64,000 nt of DNA. It comes from an uncultured Prevotella sp. (GTDB lineage Bacteria; Bacteroidota; Bacteroidia; Bacteroidales; Bacteroidaceae). Shown here piece by piece: positions 51,415 to 62,000 of the stretch. Each line of letters begins with the position of its first letter. Within the stretch, counting starts at the first letter, position 1. A model generated the notes under the pieces. The model worked only from the letters and a program-made list of their open reading frames with translations. It did no database searches and was not told the DNA's origin. The DNA is taken from contig CALUFA010000010.1 of NCBI GenBank assembly GCA_944319795.1, forward strand, positions 1 to 64,000. Reading direction: 5' to 3'. The position numbers and the translations under genes are program-made.

Positions 51415-52696
51415 ATGCCACTGCATGGCTGCCACCGTTTTTGCAGCTGCCTTGTTGTTGCTGCAGCCGTCGCCATGCCCGGCCACGGGCATTGGAAACA
51501 CTCAGACAACCGGCGACTTAATAGAAGCGGATACTACGGATATGGCCACCGTAGCGCAAGACTCAACGCTTACCGAAAGCTGTAAGCCGTGGCCGCAGAA
51601 CGTACAAGCACGGCTCGGGAAGCTGCTTCAAAACGAAATGTTCGAGACTTCAACCGTAGGAATGATGGTTTACGACCTTACGGCAGACTCGACTATATTC
51701 AAATACAACGAGAGACAGCTTATGCGGCCGGCCAGCACGCTGAAAATGATGGTGGCTGTGGCCGCGCTCGACCGCCTCGGCGACGACTACGAATATGAAA
51801 CAAGCCTGCTGCACACTGGCGGAATCGAGGAGAACGTTCTTGACGGCGACCTATACTGCAAGGGCGGTTTCGACCCGATGTTCGACAATACCGACCTCGA
51901 CGCGTTCGTCGACAGCGTGCGCAGCCTGGGCGTCGACACGATTCGCGGCGACCTGTTCGCCGACATTTCCATGAAAGATTCCGACCGCTTGGGCGAAGGT
52001 TGGTGCTGGGACGACGACAATCCGGTACTCTCGCCGCTGCTCGTTTCACGCAAAGACGAGTTCATGGAGCGTTTCCGCTCGCGCCTGCACAAGGCCGGAA
52101 TAAACGTGGAAGGCGAAATAAGGACGGGCCGTGTGCCGCGCAGGGCACATGAGATGTGTGTCGTCAGGCGCAAATTAAGCGAGATACTGCCACGCATGAT
52201 GAAGAAAAGCGACAACCTGTATTCAGAGTCCGTGTTCTACCAATTGGCAGCCGTAGCCGGCCCGCAGTCGCCGGCCACGGCACGTCACGGCCGTAGGAAA
52301 ATGAACAAACTGATAGAAAAGCTCGGATTCAATCCGTCGGAATACTACATCGCCGACGGCAGCGGACTGTCGCTTTACAATTACGTATCGCCCGAGCTCG
52401 AGGTCGCTTTCCTTAAATACGCCTTCAGTAAAGACAAGATTTACGTCCCATTGTACAAAGTAATGCCCATAGCCGGAATGGACGGAACGCTCGACAACCG
52501 CATGCGCCACGGCCATGCGCAAGGCAACGTGCACGCCAAGACGGGCACGGTGACCGGCGTCAGCGCCCTCGCCGGTTACTGCACGGCGGCCAACGGCCAT
52601 ACTCTTTGCTTCTCGATAATCAACATGGGAATACGCCATTCGTCATCGGGCCGCAAGTTTCAAGACCGCGTCTGCGAAGCGTTGTGCCGCCCGTAA
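51371..52696 (+). CDS. dacB: D-alanyl-D-alanine carboxypeptidase/endopeptidase (PBP4, peptidase S13)
   Basis: Periplasmic penicillin-binding protein that trims or cleaves peptidoglycan cross-links. N-terminal signal peptide with a basic n-region (VRIKKYTTK) and a hydrophobic core. Catalytic motifs are SxxK with Ser122 and Lys125 in PASTLKMM, SxN in KKSDNLYSESVFYQLA, and KTG in HAKTGTVTGVSALAG. 441 residues, normal for class C PBPs. The start is uncertain: 51371 overlaps the PH gene by 44 bp, a GTG at 51389 and an ATG at 51425 are alternatives; the basic n-region favours an upstream one. Ends just before a convergent terminator. Confidence 0.88.
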   Translation: MTKGGKVRIKKYTTKCHCMAATVFAAALLLLQPSPCPATGIGNTQTTGDLIEADTTDMATVAQDSTLTESCKPWPQNVQARLGKLLQNEMFETSTVGMMVYDLTADSTIFKYNERQLMRPASTLKMMVAVAALDRLGDDYEYETSLLHTGGIEENVLDGDLYCKGGFDPMFDNTDLDAFVDSVRSLGVDTIRGDLFADISMKDSDRLGEGWCWDDDNPVLSPLLVSRKDEFMERFRSRLHKAGINVEGEIRTGRVPRRAHEMCVVRRKLSEILPRMMKKSDNLYSESVFYQLAAVAGPQSPATARHGRRKMNKLIEKLGFNPSEYYIADGSGLSLYNYVSPELEVAFLKYAFSKDKIYVPLYKVMPIAGMDGTLDNRMRHGHAQGNVHAKTGTVTGVSALAGYCTAANGHTLCFSIINMGIRHSSSGRKFQDRVCEALCRP

Positions 52697-52735
52697 CGCC
52701 GGAATAAAATCAATGATACGACACATTTACCATAA

Positions 52736-52777
52736 AATAAAGTCCGAACCGGGCGCTAAACCGATTCGGACTTTATT
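52736..52777. terminator. Bidirectional intrinsic terminator
   Basis: AATAAAGTCCGAA (52736-52748) pairs with TTCGGACTTTATT (52765-52777) around a 16-nt loop. It lies between the convergent dacB and pepD genes. Confidence 0.75.
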
Positions 52778-52833
52778 CGTCCATGCAAACGTTTTTGCTG
52801 AAACTCACATATATTCCATCTAAAAACGATTCC

Positions 52834-54297
52834 TTACTTCTCGGGTATCTCCTCGAGGGTCTTAACCAACAAGTCCCAGAACTTGGTGGTAGAAGGCCAG
52901 TAAGCGCGCTCGCTCGGAGTGTGGGGAGAGAGCAGCGTCGGGCCGAACGAGCAGATGTCGAGACCTGGATACTTTGAAAGGATGATGCTGCACTCGAGTC
53001 CTGCGTGCACGACTTGCACCATAGGCTCCTCGTTGAACAGGTCGTTGTATATCTTGCGCATGCGCTTTATCAGCTCGCTGTCCGTGTTGGGATCCCATCC
53101 GCCGTAAGCTCCGCTCAGCTCGACCTTCATTCCGGCCATGTTGAAACAGCTCTCGAGCGACGTTGCAAGCTCGTCTTTCTTAGTCTCGCTCGAGCTGCGC
53201 GCCAGTATCTTCACGGCAGCCTTACCGCCCTCGATGTCGACGATGGCGAGGTTTGAAGAGGTCTCCACGATGTTTGGAATAGACGGGATGTAGCGCCAAA
53301 CGCCGTTGTGCGCGGCGTAGATTGCGTCGACGAGGTTGTCTTGTATTTCCTGCGGAACTACGTTTGCAGGCAGGTCAACGTCCTCAACGAGAACTTCTAT
53401 CTCGTCTTCTATGCCCTTATACTCGTCGTTGAACGTCTCCTTGTAGTCGTTCACCAGCTCTATGAGGTCGGCCTTGTTGTCCTTCGGCAGGGTGAGCACG
53501 GCCTCGGCCTCGCGCGGAATGGCGTTGCGCATGTTGCCGCCGTGCCAGCTTGCGAGGCATGCCTCGTCGTCGGCGATGGCCTCGCGGACGATGCGCACGA
53601 GCATCTTGTTGGCGTTGCCGCGGCCCACGCCGATTTCAAGTCCCGAGTGTCCGCCCTTGAGTCCCTTCACGGTTACCTTCACGGCGACGTCTTCCTTGTC
53701 GCTTTCCTCTTCCTTGTAGTCGAGCGTTGCGGTGATGTCTACGCCGCCGGCGCTGCCGATGATGAGCTCGCCTTCCTGCTCGGTGTCGAGGTTGAGCAGT
53801 ATCTCGCCGGCCAGTTCGCCGGCCGGAAGGGCGTTAGCGCCGTACATTCCGGTCTCCTCGTCGGCGGTGATCAGCGCCTCTATCGGGCCGTGCTTAAGGT
53901 CTTTGGCCTCCATGACGGCCATGATTGCGGCTACGCCGAGACCGTCGTCGGCACCGAGGGTCGTACCCTTCGCCTTAACCCAGTCGCCGTCTATATAGGT
54001 CTGAATGGGGTCGGTCTCGAAATTGTGCGTGCTGTCCTTCTCCTTCTGGGGCACCATGTCCATGTGCGCCTGCAGGATTACCGTCTTGCGGTTTTCCATG
54101 CCCGGCGTGGCGGGCTTGCGCATTACGATGTTCTCGGCCTCGTCCTTGAAAGCCTCAACACCTACGTTTTTTGCAAAGTCGAGCAAGAACTGCTGTACTT
54201 TCTCAAGATGTCCCGACGGACGCGGAACTTGTGTCAACGCGTCGAAATTTCTCCAGATGCACTCCGGTTTCAGATTTTTGATTTCACTCATAGTCAT
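52834..54297 (-). CDS. pepD: Aminoacyl-histidine dipeptidase / Xaa-His dipeptidase (M20 family)
   Basis: Zinc-dependent cytosolic dipeptidase of the PepD/carnosinase type. Metal ligands are in VILQAHMDMVPQ (about residues 75-86), GTTLGADDGLGVAAIMAVME (about 110-130) and ALITADEETGMYGANALPAG (about 140-160, with the catalytic Glu pair). C-terminal HAGLECSIILSKYPG and SPHTPSERAYWPSTTKFWDL complete the site. 487 residues, normal length. It starts MTMSEIKNL; the second Met (MSEIKNL) is equally possible. Role: peptide degradation to free amino acids. Confidence 0.93.
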   Translation of the reverse strand: MTMSEIKNLKPECIWRNFDALTQVPRPSGHLEKVQQFLLDFAKNVGVEAFKDEAENIVMRKPATPGMENRKTVILQAHMDMVPQKEKDSTHNFETDPIQTYIDGDWVKAKGTTLGADDGLGVAAIMAVMEAKDLKHGPIEALITADEETGMYGANALPAGELAGEILLNLDTEQEGELIIGSAGGVDITATLDYKEEESDKEDVAVKVTVKGLKGGHSGLEIGVGRGNANKMLVRIVREAIADDEACLASWHGGNMRNAIPREAEAVLTLPKDNKADLIELVNDYKETFNDEYKGIEDEIEVLVEDVDLPANVVPQEIQDNLVDAIYAAHNGVWRYIPSIPNIVETSSNLAIVDIEGGKAAVKILARSSSETKKDELATSLESCFNMAGMKVELSGAYGGWDPNTDSELIKRMRKIYNDLFNEEPMVQVVHAGLECSIILSKYPGLDICSFGPTLLSPHTPSERAYWPSTTKFWDLLVKTLEEIPEK

Positions 54298-54321
54298 TAA
54301 ATATTTAAAGGTCTGTAATAT

Positions 54322-54412
54322 TTGAAAGTAAGAAAGTGAGAAGGTTAGAAGGTGAGGCGCTTATTTTGCGAAATGTGTCCTCACCTTCTCATCGTCTCAC
54401 CTTCTCACCTTT
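54322..54412. repeat. Tandem-word hairpin between pepD and the flippase-like gene (period 8, GTGAGAAG)
   Basis: The left arm (54322-54357) repeats AGTGAGAA/GGTTAGAA/GGTGAGGC. The right arm (54374-54412) is TCCTCACCTTCTCATCGTCT and further CACCTTCT words. The right arm encodes the last codons (KVRR) and stop of the flippase-like gene. Confidence 0.82.
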
Positions 54413-55410
54413 TGTTTCGTGAACGCCAGCGCAAGCCACGCGTATATGCCCAATGCTACGACGAGCAGGGTCTGCACGGCGTGCACTATGAGCACGAAGT
54501 AGAGGGCGTTGTTGTCGGCCACGCCGTAAAGGATGAGCATCGTCTTCACGGCGAAATGCCACGGCCCAGCCCCGTTGGGCGTGGGCACGATGACGGCTAT
54601 GCTGCCTACGACGAACGTAACGAGGGCGCACTCAAGGCCCAAGCCGGCGGTGAAGTCGAAGCAGAAGAACGTCAGGTAATAGTGGAGGAAGTAGCAAACC
54701 CATATCCCGAGCGTGTAAAACGTGAACAGCGGGATGTTCCTCACCCCCCTGAGCGACACCACGCCCTGCCATATTCCGCCGAGCGTTGCCTTCACCTTAT
54801 TATATATTGAGAGCTTCTTCAGCAATATGTGCAGCAGGAAGAGCACGGCCACGGCGCACGCCGCGGTGACGAGCCAGCCGGTAAGCGAAAAGCTGCCGAG
54901 CACGGAACTCACGCTCGTGCCCGTCTTGTCGAAGAACGTCGTGAACACCTTCATCTGCAGGAGCAGCGTCAAGGCCGTAACCATGGCCATGAGCAGCGTG
55001 TCGATCGCGCGTTCGGTGACAACCGTGCCGAGGGCCTTTGAGAACGATACGCCGTCGTATCTCTTCAGCACTCCGCAGCGCGTAAACTCGCCGACGCGCG
55101 GTACTATGAGGCTGGCGGCGTAAGAAAGGAATATCGAGTTGACCAGCGTCGACCGCCTCGCGTCCTCCCCTATCGGCTCGAGCGTCTGCCGCCAGCGCCA
55201 TCCGCGGAACATCTGGGCCAGTATCCCGAAGGGGAACGACAACAGCATCCACGTCCAGTCCATGCCGTGCATGAGTATGTCATCGATGCTGCGGAAGTCG
55301 AAATCGCGGTACATCCAATACAAGATAGCACCGCCGAATGCCAGCGGCAGCAATATCTTGAGGGCGTTGTTGATAATGGCTCTTGTATTCACAATCTTGT
55401 GATGTTTCAC
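54397..55410 (-). CDS. Flippase-like integral membrane protein (UPF0104 / LPG-synthase TM region)
   Basis: A 337-residue protein with about eight to nine membrane segments, belonging to the lysylphosphatidylglycerol synthase transmembrane-region family, without the catalytic synthase domain. Recognisable blocks are FPFGILAQMFRGWRWRQTLE (about residues 60-80), YAASLIVPRVGEFTRCGVLK (about 95-120) and a C-terminal GSIAVIVPTPNGAGPWHFAV. Such stand-alone proteins are assumed to flip lipids; the actual substrate is unknown. The last residues KVRR and TGA are supplied by the hairpin repeat. A TAAGTTTG-type -7 box (CAAACTTA, 55478-55485) lies upstream on the minus strand. Confidence 0.85.
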   Translation of the reverse strand: MKHHKIVNTRAIINNALKILLPLAFGGAILYWMYRDFDFRSIDDILMHGMDWTWMLLSFPFGILAQMFRGWRWRQTLEPIGEDARRSTLVNSIFLSYAASLIVPRVGEFTRCGVLKRYDGVSFSKALGTVVTERAIDTLLMAMVTALTLLLQMKVFTTFFDKTGTSVSSVLGSFSLTGWLVTAACAVAVLFLLHILLKKLSIYNKVKATLGGIWQGVVSLRGVRNIPLFTFYTLGIWVCYFLHYYLTFFCFDFTAGLGLECALVTFVVGSIAVIVPTPNGAGPWHFAVKTMLILYGVADNNALYFVLIVHAVQTLLVVALGIYAWLALAFTKQKVRR

Positions 55411-55641
55411 TTCGGCGCAGTTTACACCGCCGCCGACGGCATGGCGGATATTCCGCGCAGCCCGTATTTATTCCATGCAAACTTACAATATTTTTTTGAA
55501 AACTCGGGGCTGTATGCCAAAATATTTTCACTTGGCAAACCACAATTGCCGTTTTACGGCCTGCGTGCATGTATTTTATACAAGAATAGTATTATCCTAA
55601 AATGAATGTCCACATTTTACTAAACGATACCAACCTCTTTT

Positions 55642-55776
55642 TTAAGAAGTCGGCAGCATTCTGTCATTCCGGGCTTAGACCCGGAATCCAGAAAACATTC
55701 CCTTTGATTAAGGCGAGGATGCATACACTGGATTCCGGGTCTAAGCCCGGAATGACAATATGCTGCAAACTTCTTA
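55642..55776. repeat. CATTCCGGG palindromic element, copy 2
   Basis: The left arm runs from TAAGAAGTCGG through CATTCCGGGCTTAGAC to CCCGGAATCC; the right arm is its reverse complement over about 47 bp with a few mismatches. The ~40-bp loop shares AGAAAACAT and GCATACAC with copy 1 (1797-1930). The 592-bp gap around it also contains array copy h. Confidence 0.88.
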
Positions 55777-55892
55777 GAATGGGATGTGGGGTTAAATGGA
55801 ATTGGGTTGATTACGGATATTCGTTTCATATTCCATCAAGATAACCGCCAGTTGCAACCGAACGCTAATATCGTGACTGCCAACACGTTACA

Positions 55893-55973
55893 AAAAGGCG
55901 GCATATTGCGCTGCAAAAGGATGCCTTTTAGGGCGTAAAAGGATGCCTTTTACAGCGCAATATGCCGCCTTTT
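55893..55973. repeat. 81-bp four-palindrome array, copy h
   Basis: Units start at 55893, 55915, 55937 and 55959. Units 2 and 3 are identical (AAAAGGATGCCTTTT). Unit 1 (AAAAGGCGGCATATT) is the exact reverse complement of unit 4, so the whole array can fold outside-in. It lies 29 bp past the sprA stop. Confidence 0.9.
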
Positions 55974-56002
55974 ATGAAACCAGCGCAAAACAACCGCCGC
56001 GT

Positions 56003-59000
56003 TTACCTCGTCAGAGAGAACTTCAGGCTGAGCCCGAAATCCTGGGTAGTGGTGGGATAACTGCTCGACGACAACAACGGGGTGTTGGTCTGACGGTCGT
56101 AATAGAAACTCATGGTAAGCAAACGCGACAGGGCGTAATCGGCCGAGAAAGACAGCCTGAAGGCCGTGTTGCCGCTGCTTGCCGAACTGGTCATCGTGGC
56201 TATGTCGCGGCAGATGGCCGCCTGCTTGCGGTAGGACAGGTCGAGGCGGAGGTTGAGCGACGTGTTGAACCCGCCGCGGTTGCGGTTTGCCGACGTAGAC
56301 TGTTTGTTATCGTCGTCGTTGTTCCTGCTGCTCGAACGCACGCGCCTGTGGCGGTTTCCGCCGAACAGTTTGAAGTTGTTGATCTTGTAACCCATACCTA
56401 CAACCCAATCCTTGCTCGTCGACTCGTTTATCTGTATGCTCGTCATGCTTAGGCTGAGCACGCGCGTTGAGCGGTATTCGACCTTGCACGTAAGGTTGTT
56501 CTTGAAGGTCATGTCGACACCGAGCAACGGCGAGAACGACTCGTTAATGCTTACGGCGCTGACGTTGTACATGCTGCCCGGCACGGGGTTGCCCGTCGTA
56601 GCGTCGCTGATGAAGCCCAAGCCGTTCATGTATTCCATAAACGTGCTGTAAGTGCTGTAAGAGCCTACGGCGTAAACGCTCTTGTAAGCATGGTTGACGT
56701 TGAAGCTCTTGAACACGTCACGGAACCACGGCAGGCGTGCCAAGCCGCTGTAACGCACCGTCCAGTTGGGCAACAGGCGCGACAGCGCCGGGAATATGTC
56801 GAGCGACTTGCCGCCCATCGACGTATACGCCGAGAGGAACGCCGGAATCATGACGTCGGCGCTGTATTTGTTGACGGTGCCGTTGGCCGGGTCGAACTTC
56901 TGTCCTGCCAAGACCGTGCCGGCCGGGTAAAGGGCGTCGGCGTATTGGGCTTCGACACGGTTGCGGAAGCCGTCGAGCGAACGGCAGAACTTCTCAAACG
57001 TGGCCGAACGGTAACCGTTAGTGGCGTCGCCCATGCCCTCGAAGGCGCTGCCTATGCTTATGGTGGTCATCGACAGCGTGCCGCTCTGCGTCGTGGGAGT
57101 GCCTGCGTACATGTATTGTATGCTCTTGGCCTTCGTCTCGGTGCGGCTCGCGTTGAGGTCAATCTTAAGGTCTTTCACCGGTTCGAGCGTCATGCGCAGC
57201 TGGAAGTCCTCGGTCAGGTTGGTAGTAGCCGGCGTGGCTACGCTGTCGTTCATCAGCAGCCATCCGCGGTCGGCGGCCTTGTCGATATAGCCGTCGTCGA
57301 CGAGGCCGAAGGCGAAGTCGAGGCCCGGCGACATCACTCCGCCCGTGCGTTGGCCGAGCATGTCGCCCACTTCGGGCATGAAGCCCGGCAGGTAAATGCC
57401 GTACTGGTTGCGGTAAGAGAAGCTGACGTTGCGCACGAGCATCAGTCCGCGGGCCACGCATTGCGCCGCCTTATACCACTTGTTCTCGTCCAACGGGGCC
57501 TTCGGCGTTACGGTCAGCTTGAGCGTCGTGGCCGTATCGACCTCTGACGTTATCCGTATGCGGTTCTTGTCGAGTTTCTTATACTTCAGGCGGAACGTCT
57601 TGCCATCCTTCGTCTTGGCGTTCACTATTATGCGGCGGCTGTTCTTACCGTGCGAAATCGTCAGCGTAGTGTCGGGCTGGAGCACGATTTCCTTCTCGAA
57701 ACTGCGCTTGTTTTTCGGCAGTGCCTCGTCTTCCTTACCGCCGTCTTTTTGGCCTTTGGCGTTACGGGGGTTCCTCGGATTACGGGCGTTGTTACGGTTA
57801 AGCGGCGGCCGGCGGCGCGACGTCGTAGACAAAGTCTTGTTGAAACGGTCGTTGGCTTTCTTCAAGAACGGGACGTGGTTGTAAAGGCGCTCGAGGTTGA
57901 ACGTGCCGTTGATGTTGTACGAACGGTTGGTTGTGATCGAGTTGCCGAGCGACGAGCCGTCCTCAAGCTCCGTTCCGCGCGTCCAGTTGTACGTGGCGTT
58001 ATAGGTTCCGTCGGCGTTCACCCAGTCAAGTATGGGTATCAGGTTCAACGGCAGCTGGTAAGAAGCGGTAAACGTCTGGTTGTAGTCCAACGGCCGGCCG
58101 AAGTCTTTTATGCTGGTCCATACGGAGTCTTTCCAAGCTGAGAACTGGTCGGGATAAAGATCCTTGTTTATCGGGGTGTAAGGCTCTTCTATCTCGGCAT
58201 GGGTCGCGCTGCTGAAGTTCATGTGCAGGTTCTTGGTGAAATCCCAGCGCAAGGTGAACTCCCTATTCCACAGGAACTGCTCGCTGAATGTAAGCGGAAG
58301 CTGGTTGCCATCCACGCTCTCCATGTCGCGCTCCTGCAGCTCGTAATAGTTGCGGAGCATCTCCGTGTCGAACGTGATGTTCTGCGGCAGCCAGTTGATG
58401 CCGAAACGCTTTATGATGTCATACCATTTGCTCTTGCTCTTGATCAGCTTCTTGAAGGGTTCGAACGGCTTGTAAACAGGCGTGTAGGTGTAATTCAGCG
58501 CTCCGCGCCAGTTGTCCTCGTTCTCGTAAACGGTCGTCTCGCCGCTGGTGTGGCTGTGGCTGTGGCTGTAAGACAGCGAGAAGTTGGCCGGGTCGTAAGG
58601 CATCGGGTGGCCCTTGGTCTGTATTCCGACACGCACGTTGGACAGCGAGAAGTTTGTATTCTTCGTCTTCGTAACGGCAATGCTCTCGATAGAATCGCGC
58701 TCGTGAGAATTGGCCGTGCTCTCCAATGCGTCGTCGAGGAGCATGTCGGTGTCGAGCGGATTATACCTCGGCCGAGTCTCTTCCTGCGTAATCGAGTAAT
58801 AAAGCGGAGCCGACACCTTTGCCTTATCGGGGAAGAACTTGCCCAACTCCACGTTAGCCGTGAAGCTGTAAGTTTTGTAATCGTCTTGCGAACGCTCGGC
58901 CACGCCGTCCTCTATGCCGCCGAAACCGTCGGTGACGATCTTGCCCGTGGCGTTAAGCGAACCGACATCCGACAACTGGACATTGAGCGCGCCCTGTGCG

Positions 59001-62000
59001 GCCCAACCGCCCTTGTTGTTATATTCCTTAAGCCTCAACTCGTTCACCCACACTTCGCCCGACTTGATGTCGCCCGACAAGTTGCGGATACCTATCATCA
59101 TGGTCTTCACCTCGCCGAGCGTAGGATTGCCGACGATGCTCATCTTGTTGTTAGGCTTGTCCGGATCATAACTGCTGTAAACGGTGTTGTATGAAGCCGT
59201 TCCGTTAGCCCGCGCCATATTGCGCGACTTCTTAAGGTCGGTAAACACTTTCAACGGAATGTCGAGCATGTTCTCCTCCGGCCAGACGGCACGCGCGTGC
59301 TCGACCGAATAACGGCCGTACTGTCCAGGAGGGGTAAGTTTCAAAGGTATCTCGTACTCGTAATAGTTGTTGCGGTAGTCGTTTCCGAGCCTTACGAACA
59401 CGGCAAGCTGGTTGTCGGCAAGGTTAGTGGTGTTCTGCTCAAAGGCGTTTGCGTGTACGAACATCTCCAACCGCTTATACTGGCGCAAGTCGAGCGTAGT
59501 GTTCTTATAAACGGCCTTTGCCTCGCCCGACGAGAAATTGCTGACGACAAAGCTCAACGCCTGCTCGTTCTCTTCGGCCAACTGGGGCTGCGTAGGGTCT
59601 TGTTCGCGCGATATGCCTGGAGGCAAGACGTAGTTCACAGGGGTCTTGTTGTTGTTCTCCTCAATGTTCACCGCGCTCACCGCCATGCTTCCGCTCTCGG
59701 CGCTCGAATTGTTGAGAGTCTGGTCGTAAGTGCGCCATTCGCCTCGCACGAGGTCGAGCGTTGCGAAACGTAATACGATCGGCTTCTTGAAATTGGTAAG
59801 GAACATGCGCATGAAACGTATCGACGAGAAGTCGCCGATAGAACCTACACGGTCCTCGTAGTCGTCGAGCGGTATGCGGAACTGGTACCATGTAGCGTGG
59901 CCGGTCGTGCCGTTGCGCAGTCCGGGCGCCGTCTCACGCTTGTCGACGATGAAGTTCTGCCCGACGACAAAGTCTTCCGGGCGCATGCTTATGCGGTATT
60001 GGTAGTAATTTTCATACTCGTTGAGCGTGTAATCCTGGTTTATGTCCTCAACGTCGGGCGTTGTCTTATAAGACGTGTCGTAACTTTCGGTACGGTTATT
60101 GCTGTCGGGCGAGTTGCCTTGCGGATTGTTTATGCGCTTGTAACGGTAAAGAATAGGAGCCTCAATGCGGTCGAAGTCGGAGCCTCGGAAATAATGGTAG
60201 TTGTCGTTCGCCGGGTCGTTCATTATTGAGTCGAGCTGCGCCGGCGACACCTTACCCTGTATCGATGAAAGGAACTCTTGGTAAGGGCCGAACTCACGTT
60301 CCTCGGCATCGGTCAATCCGTTATAGCCTACATCCTGCAATTCGCGAGAACCGTCGGTAGTAGCGAAGGCGTATGTCACCGTGGCTTGGGTCGGAATCTT
60401 ACCCCATTGGGTCGTAACAAAACTTTCCGAACCGTCGACGGGCATTCCGCTTTCATAGAATTTACGGCCATCGCGCAAAATGTCTTCGCTCACCTCGCCG
60501 AGGTTTATGTACAAATCGCCGCCGTACTGGTTGGCATCGGCCTGCTCGTTTGAGTAGATGAACGGATCGAGAAGCCAAAATTCGATGTATTCGATATTGG
60601 CGGTTTCAAAGTCGCTCGTCTCCAATTTCCTCATCATTCCGCCCCAATGAGTTTCGGGATTAGGCAATGTTCCGTCGTAATTCAAGTTCGGATTGAAGTT
60701 GTACGGACCACGCTCGTTTGGGTAATAAGCGAGATTAAGGATAGAAAGCGTGGACACCGAGCCTGAGTATGAATTGGTGTTGCGGGCCGGGAAAAGCTCC
60801 CTCGTGTACACTTCGCGCACATAATAATTGCTAAGCTGGTCGAGGTCGCTCTTGATGTGCGACGGGGTCAGCGACGAACTGCGGCGCGTGAACAAAGGAT
60901 CGATATTGTACCACGCCAGCAACGCACGGTTATAACCGCTCTGCAAAGTAGTCTTGTCGCTTTGCTCGGGGAACATGGACGGCACGCTCGAAAGCACCCA
61001 CGACGTGGGAGTAGAAACGTCGATGGCGTTCTTCGTGTTCTCGAAATCATCGATATACGACGCATTGTCCTGCACTCCGCGCGACTGACCGGCAATAAGC
61101 TGGGCGAACTCGCCGGTGAACGAAATCTGAGAAGGCTGCGTGCAGTGCAGGAAAGGCAGTTTGTCGAGCATGTTGGTAAGCCATTGGCTCTCATGCTTCC
61201 AGTTTATATTCAATCCCCACAGCGTGTTGTTCAAAGGTTCTGAGCCCATTGCGACTTTGGTTACCAACGCCTGCTCGGACAGGTGTTGCAACGTTCCGCT
61301 TAGCTGGAAGTTCTTGGAAAAGTCATACTGCCAGTTCACTCCGAAAAACGTCTTGCGCTCTTGGGCGTAATCAGTATTACTTTCAAAAGAAGCGTTGACG
61401 GTTGTTCCGGCGTCGATGATGCTTTGGTTAAGTATGGTGACCTCTCCCGAAGAATAGTCAACCGTATAATCACTTCCCTCGGTGAGCGTCACGCCTCCAG
61501 CCGTAACAACGACCGAGCCTTGGGGTACATTGTAAGCTCCCAACGAAATGACATTGGCCAACGTTCCGCGGAACTGTCCGCTTATCTGGTATTTGTTTTT
61601 CTCGGCAATCTGCTTAGCGATTGTCTTTGTCGAATCATACAACTCCGTATAGCTGTAACGCCTGGCAACATCCGCCGCTACGCCTTTGGACGTCAACGCC
61701 TTATACATGTAATCGCCGAACGGCTCAACCTTAGGGAAAAACACACGGCCGTTACTTACGGTATAACCGTCAACATAGTCGAAATAGCCGTTGCTGTTCG
61801 CCTTGTTGTTATTGTCAAGACGGTCGGCGCCCAGTAACCTGATGATAGGCTGGTCCTTAACCTGCTGCTCAGGGATATAAGAAAGGTAAACACCTGTCGT
61901 GTCGCTCTGATACTTCACGTCAAGGCGGAACTTATCTTTCTCAATCGACGAAGCAAGGTAATAAACGTTCTTCATCATCAAGTCCCAGTTGCCTTGACGG

